NCBI GenBank assembly: GCA_028712095.1
Contig: JAQTQU010000011.1
Location: 1 to 33,851 of the forward strand
DNA length: 33,851 bases
DNA from: Candidatus Peribacteraceae bacterium
GTDB taxonomy: Bacteria; Patescibacteriota; Gracilibacteria; Peribacterales; Peribacteraceae
Direction of reading: 5' to 3'
Positions 30,424-33,851 of this stretch are shown piece after piece. The position numbers and the translations under genes were made by a program. Each line of letters begins with the position of its first letter. The first letter of the stretch is position 1. The notes beneath the pieces were generated by a model. The model had not been told where the DNA came from and ran no database searches. It worked only from the letters and a program-made list of their open reading frames with translations.

Positions 30424-32133
30424 ATGAGCGGAACAAGCACACATCCTGACACCGGCCCGCGTATCTGCAGAAACCCCTGGTGCAAGCAACCTTTCGAGGT
30501 CACGCAAAGTGATCTCGCCCTCTTAGACGAGCTTTCTCCCGCATACGGAGGCAGGAAGTATCCGATTCCTCCTCCTCTGCTCTGCCCCGATTGCAGGCAG
30601 CAGCGTCGGCTCGCATGGCGCAACGAGCGTCAGCTCTACCGGGATACCTGCGACCGGTGCGGCACGTCCATCGTGTCCATGTACGCTCCGGATTCTCCGT
30701 ACTTCGTCTACTGCTATGACTGCTGGTGGGGCGACAAATGGGATGCGATGCAGTATGGGATGGATATTGATTTCACGCGGCCGTTCCTCGCGCAACTCCA
30801 GGACCTGCGCCTGCGCGTGCCGCGGCTCTACCTCTTCAACCTGCATAGCGAGAATTGCATCTACACAAGCCATTCTGCGAACAACAAGAACTGCTACATG
30901 GGCGTGGCGCTCGGCAAGTGCGAGGATTGCTACTACGGTCACTGGGTGCTGGAGAGCAAGAACGTGGTGGATTCGATGTACAGCGAATACTGCGAGCGAT
31001 GTTACGAATGTTCGTACTGTTTGCACTGCTTCGGGACGTCGTTCTCCCAATCCTGTCAGAACTGCCGCGACTGCCTCTTCTGCTACGAGTGCAAGGGATG
31101 CGAGCGGTGCATCGGCTGTGTGGGGCTTCGACAGAAAGAGCTCCATATCTTCAATCAGCCCGTTTCGGCGCAGGAGTATGCGCGCGTGAAAGAAGAGCTC
31201 CTCACTTCACCACAGACGTTCGCCGCTTTCACTGAGAAGTGGCGTGCGTTCAAGCGCACATTCCCGCACCGTTTTGCGCTTCAGATCAACTGCACCAACG
31301 TGTCCGGCGATGATTTGTATAACTGCAAGAACGTGAAGCAGTGCTTCAACGGCCGTGACGTGGAGGACAGCGCGTACATTTATGATTCGGGCAAAAACAA
31401 GGACTCGATGGACACCTATGAGCATGGCTGGCTGGTGCAGAGCCAGCTCAACTACGAATTGCACGGGGGGATGGCGGGCTATCGTCTCCTCTTCTGCCAC
31501 ATCTGTGCGGAGGGAAGGGATCTGCTCTATAGCGACTGCTGTCATAACAACTCCGCGGATCTCTTCGGCTGTGTTAGTCTCAAACACCAGCGTTACTGCA
31601 TTCTGAACAAGCAGTACACGAAGGAGGAGTACGAGCAGTTGGTCCCGAGGATCATCGAAGGGATGCAGAAGGACAGAACATGGGGTGAGTTCCTCCCTGC
31701 CGCACTCTCGCCGTTCGCTTACAACGAATCCGTCGCGCAGGAATATTTCCCTCTCACAAAAGATGAAATCATCAAGCGCAAATGGCGATGGAAGGCGCTG
31801 GAGGAGAAAGCATTCTCTCTCAAAATGTCCGTCATTCCTCCGGACATCCGGGGCGTGACGGACGATATCCTGCGCCAGACCCTTGCCTGCGCGACATGCG
31901 GAAAACAGTTCAAAATCATCCCTCAGGAATTGCGCTTCTATCGGGAGATGCTTCTGCCGGTTCCCTTATCCTGCCACGATTGCCGACATCATCGCCGCAT
32001 GGCGCTTCGCAATCCACGCCATCTCTGGTCCCGCCAGTGCGCGAAGTGCGGGAAGGGGATCGAAACTACCTATGCTCCCGACCGGCCGGAGCAGATCTAT
32101 TGCGAGGAGTGCTACCTGAAGGAGGTGTACTGA
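30424..32133 (+). CDS. Cys-rich zinc-ribbon/solenoid protein, copy 6 (most complete metal sites)
   Basis: 569 aa. All ribbon cysteines are present at both ends. N-terminus: CRNPWCKQPFEV (15-20) with LCPDCRQQRR (54-57), then CDRCGTSIVSMYAPDS with VYCYDCWW (76-100). C-terminus: CATCGKQFKIIPQELRFYR with CHDCRHHRR, then CAKCGKGIETTYAPDRPE with CEECYLKEVY. The two modules can be aligned with each other. Between them are block A (NKNCYMGVALGKCEDCYYG to CIGCVGLRQKELHIFNQPV) and block B (ending LFGCVSLKHQRYCILNKQYT), then WGEFLP. The start ATG 30424 agrees with copy 2. It is followed, 43 bases later, by TrmB regulator 2. Confidence 0.88.
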   Translation: MSGTSTHPDTGPRICRNPWCKQPFEVTQSDLALLDELSPAYGGRKYPIPPPLLCPDCRQQRRLAWRNERQLYRDTCDRCGTSIVSMYAPDSPYFVYCYDCWWGDKWDAMQYGMDIDFTRPFLAQLQDLRLRVPRLYLFNLHSENCIYTSHSANNKNCYMGVALGKCEDCYYGHWVLESKNVVDSMYSEYCERCYECSYCLHCFGTSFSQSCQNCRDCLFCYECKGCERCIGCVGLRQKELHIFNQPVSAQEYARVKEELLTSPQTFAAFTEKWRAFKRTFPHRFALQINCTNVSGDDLYNCKNVKQCFNGRDVEDSAYIYDSGKNKDSMDTYEHGWLVQSQLNYELHGGMAGYRLLFCHICAEGRDLLYSDCCHNNSADLFGCVSLKHQRYCILNKQYTKEEYEQLVPRIIEGMQKDRTWGEFLPAALSPFAYNESVAQEYFPLTKDEIIKRKWRWKALEEKAFSLKMSVIPPDIRGVTDDILRQTLACATCGKQFKIIPQELRFYREMLLPVPLSCHDCRHHRRMALRNPRHLWSRQCAKCGKGIETTYAPDRPEQIYCEECYLKEVY

Positions 32134-32142
32134 CAAATATAT

Positions 32143-32176
32143 TTAACATTCCTTCTCCATCGTCTATACTCTCCTT
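32143..32176 (+). promoter_or_regulatory. Leaderless promoter of TrmB regulator 2
   Basis: TTAACA (32143-32148), 16 bases, TATACT (32165-32170), six bases (ctcctt), ATG at 32177. The -35 matches TTGACA in five of six positions. Confidence 0.68.
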
Positions 32177-32977
32177 ATGCGTCAGAAGATCGAGCACACT
32201 CTTCGGCTGGCTGGTCTGCGTGAGGAGGAGGTCAAAATGTACCTCCACCTGCTTATGCTCAAGCGTGCCTCGATGGCCGAGCTGATTGCAGAAACGGGCC
32301 TCAATGTAATGACAGCCTACCGTACGATGAAACGCCTGCAGGAGCGCGGTCTTGTGCAGTCGTTTGATATCAACCAGAAGCAGTCGGTCTATGCACCCCT
32401 CTCGCTCGGGGCTCTGATCCAGACTCTGGGGGCCGAAGAGAGATCGATTCGTCGGCTGCAGCTTGCACTCAAAGATCTCGATCGATTTCTCCCTTTCATT
32501 GGCACAGGAGAACAGACAGGCGATCGGTCAGAAGAGCAGGAGCCCATAATGATCCGCCAGGGGCTCGATGCGTTCCGCGAAGAGTATTTAAGGCTTCCCG
32601 ATCTATGCAACGATGAATTTCTCTGTATGGGTTCCATGCAGAATTATTGGGATGTTGCCGGAATGTCCGACGAAGCGCCTGAGGAGCTGGCATTTCGTCA
32701 CAATCGCTTTAAGCGCGGCATGTTCTGTCGCGTCTTCAACACGCATTCGCCCGAAGCAGAGACCTTTGCAAAACGTGATTCCAAAGAACTGCGCACTACG
32801 CGCCTTGTTGATTGCATTCCCGTTGCCAAAGATTATCTCGGATACGCCAAAGATCATGTGAGGCATTTCATCTGCGACAAGGATCACCCGCGTGTGATCA
32901 TCATCCGTCATCCGGAACTCGTTGCGCTCTACCGTGATCAGTTCGAGCGCATGTGGCAAGCAGGGGTCGGAGCCTGA
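32177..32977 (+). CDS. TrmB-type transcriptional regulator 2
   Basis: 266 aa. The N-terminal LRLAGLREEEVKMYLHLLML and TGLNVMTAYRTMKRLQERGL form the TrmB-like winged helix; QSVYAPLSLGALIQTL continues it. The C-terminal part has IMIRQGLDAFREEYLRL, equivalent to the family's effector-domain start, and ends HPRVIIIRHPELVALYRDQF. Its effector domain differs from that of regulator 1, so it should sense something else. It sits between Cys-rich copies 6 and 7 and points the same way, making either gene a possible target. Confidence 0.83.
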   Translation: MRQKIEHTLRLAGLREEEVKMYLHLLMLKRASMAELIAETGLNVMTAYRTMKRLQERGLVQSFDINQKQSVYAPLSLGALIQTLGAEERSIRRLQLALKDLDRFLPFIGTGEQTGDRSEEQEPIMIRQGLDAFREEYLRLPDLCNDEFLCMGSMQNYWDVAGMSDEAPEELAFRHNRFKRGMFCRVFNTHSPEAETFAKRDSKELRTTRLVDCIPVAKDYLGYAKDHVRHFICDKDHPRVIIIRHPELVALYRDQFERMWQAGVGA

Positions 32978-33000
32978 TCTTCACAGGCAACTGTGAAGAT
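32977..33000. promoter_or_regulatory. Perfect hairpin after TrmB regulator 2
   Basis: ATCTTCACAG-GCAA-CTGTGAAGAT, ten-base perfect arms with a GNRA-type loop, beginning at the last base of the stop codon. No T-run follows, so it may be a protein-binding site or RNA hairpin rather than a simple terminator. Confidence 0.6.
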
Positions 33001-33004
33001 TGGT

Positions 33005-33037
33005 TGCAGAAAAATACTTCGTAGCTCGTTTTCTGCA
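33005..33037. promoter_or_regulatory. Second inverted repeat upstream of Cys-rich copy 7
   Basis: TGCAGAAAA and TTTTCTGCA, nine-base perfect arms around 15 bases, 55 bases before the start of copy 7. A TAGACT box at 33077-33082 lies between it and the gene. Confidence 0.55.
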
Positions 33038-33092
33038 TGTTCTTCGATTCAGTTACCACGCTGCCCCCGGAATCCGTAGACTGGGGGATGTC

Positions 33093-33851
33093 ATGGCATT
33101 CCGTTGCAGACAGTGTTCGGCGGTATTCGAGGTCACCCCCGCTGATCTCGCGTTCCTCGACAAGCTCTCTCCTGTGTTCCATGGCAAGAAGTACGCCCTT
33201 CCGCCTCCCGCGCTCTGCCCCGGCTGCCGGCAGCAGCGTCGGCTCCTGTGGCGCAACGAGCGCGCTCTGTACCGGAGGACGTGTGATCTCTGCAAAAAGT
33301 CGATCATTTCCATGTACTCTTCGGGTTCCGCGTTCCCCGTCTACTGCACGGAGTGCTGGTGGTCGGACCAGTGGCATCCCAGTGATTTCGGTCGCGACGT
33401 CGATTTCGACCGGCCGTTCCTCACGCAAATCAAGGAATTGCAGAACAGCGTTCCGCGTCTGGCACTCAATGTCATCAATAACGAGAATTCCGACTTCATC
33501 AATCACTCCGGCTCCAACAAGAACTGCTACCTGATCTTTGCCGCGGAGTTCAATGAAGATTGTCTGTATGGCTACCAGGTGATCAAGTCCACCGGCTGTA
33601 CCGACACCTGCGACTGCACCGAGTCGGAGTACTGCTATGAGGTGATTGATGTGGATAAGTGCCACTCGCTGCTCTTCTCGCAAAACTGCACGAACTGTTC
33701 CTCATCCGCTTTCCTGTTTGACTGTAAAGGATGCACAGATTGTCTGCTCTCGACAAATCTGCGTAACAAGCACTACGTCGTCCGTAACAAGCAGTATTCC
33801 AAAGAGGAGTATCTCCGCTTAAAACAGGAGGTGACGGATACGATTGCGAAA
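33093..33851 (+). CDS. Cys-rich zinc-ribbon/solenoid protein, copy 7 (3' part outside window)
   Basis: 253 codons are visible, open to the last base; the ORF track omits it because there is no stop. It begins AFRCRQCSAVFEVTPADL, with LCPGCRQQRR and a complete second ribbon CDLCKKSIISMYSSGS ... VYCTECWW, like copy 6. WWSDQWHPSDFG and DFDRPFLTQI follow, then block A from NKNCYLIFAAEFNEDCLYG to CLLSTNLRNKHYVVRNKQYS and the start of the linker (KEEYLRLKQEV). The start ATG 33093 aligns with the other copies. TAGACT lies ten bases upstream. Confidence 0.87.
   Translation, partial: MAFRCRQCSAVFEVTPADLAFLDKLSPVFHGKKYALPPPALCPGCRQQRRLLWRNERALYRRTCDLCKKSIISMYSSGSAFPVYCTECWWSDQWHPSDFGRDVDFDRPFLTQIKELQNSVPRLALNVINNENSDFINHSGSNKNCYLIFAAEFNEDCLYGYQVIKSTGCTDTCDCTESEYCYEVIDVDKCHSLLFSQNCTNCSSSAFLFDCKGCTDCLLSTNLRNKHYVVRNKQYSKEEYLRLKQEVTDTIAK

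Noticed and set aside
19394-33851. CRISPR array or tandem DNA repeats
   Set aside because: The repetition is of diverged genes and protein motifs; there are no regular short direct repeats with spacers.
19394-33851. Metallothionein identity for the Cys-rich proteins
   Set aside because: They are far larger, also Tyr/Trp/Asn-rich, and have ordered ribbon modules rather than short CxC clusters.
1-33851. Genetic code 25 (TGA as glycine)
   Set aside because: TGA ends many genes at the conserved protein end (all complete Cys-rich copies, the TraD-like ATPase, dnaX), and no conserved Gly site is encoded by TGA.

Overview
ORGANISM. The window looks like a chromosomal piece of a candidate-phyla (CPR/Patescibacteria) bacterium, most likely near Peregrinibacteria/Peribacteria. 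This is inferred from gene content and style: a TraD/TraG-like ATPase of the CPR type, four-helix-bundle S23-like and NYN proteins, TrmB-type regulators, scattered GC-rich palindromic repeats, almost no Shine-Dalgarno sequences, and many genes that start right after a TATACT-like -10 box. TGA is used as a normal stop, which argues against the Gracilibacteria/Absconditabacteria code. No rRNA marker is present, so the assignment is tentative.

LAYOUT. 1-3.8 kb: the end of rpmE, hrcA with a CIRCE-like operator over its promoter, and a large TraD-like ATPase closed by a terminator. 3.8-4.76 kb: about 1 kb with no convincing gene, rich in palindromic repeats. 4.76-11.7 kb, minus strand: an MscS-like channel, glyA, 5-formyl-THF cyclo-ligase, dnaX (lacking the usual zinc-site cysteines, with a telomere-like tract before its start) and a 603-aa unknown. 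11.8-18 kb: dcd, tRNA-Val(CAC) on the minus strand, an ABC exporter, a four-gene unit (ArsP/YraQ-like permease, membrane-anchored CPHC thioredoxin-like protein, CPVC membrane protein, small helical protein) and an M23 peptidase.

THE UNUSUAL PART, 18-33.85 kb. Seven paralogous, very Cys/Tyr/Trp-rich proteins of about 555-570 aa lie on the plus strand. One is frameshifted and the last runs off the window. Each complete copy is built as zinc ribbons - Cys-rich repeat block A - linker - repeat block B - zinc ribbons, nearly all ending in C-Y-L-K-E-V-Y. The N- and C-terminal ribbon modules are homologous to each other, most visibly in copy 6. Interspersed are two TrmB-type regulators, a four-helix-bundle protein, a RelE-type toxin-antitoxin pair, an NYN nuclease two bases before copy 5, and two related small coiled-coil genes facing away from copies 2 and 6. 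After the stop codons of copies 1, 2 and 5 there is a palindromic repeat followed by a second, diverged copy of the 3' end of such a gene (MGEECYLKEVY-stop). At two of these sites the TAG of the tail overlaps the TAG of the coiled-coil gene inside one CTAG.

HOW IT MAY WORK TOGETHER. No function is known to me for the Cys-rich family. The sequence supports multi-zinc or redox-active solenoid proteins expressed from separate, individually regulated promoters, with repeated gene turnover mediated by repeats. The flanking genes are ordinary housekeeping genes.
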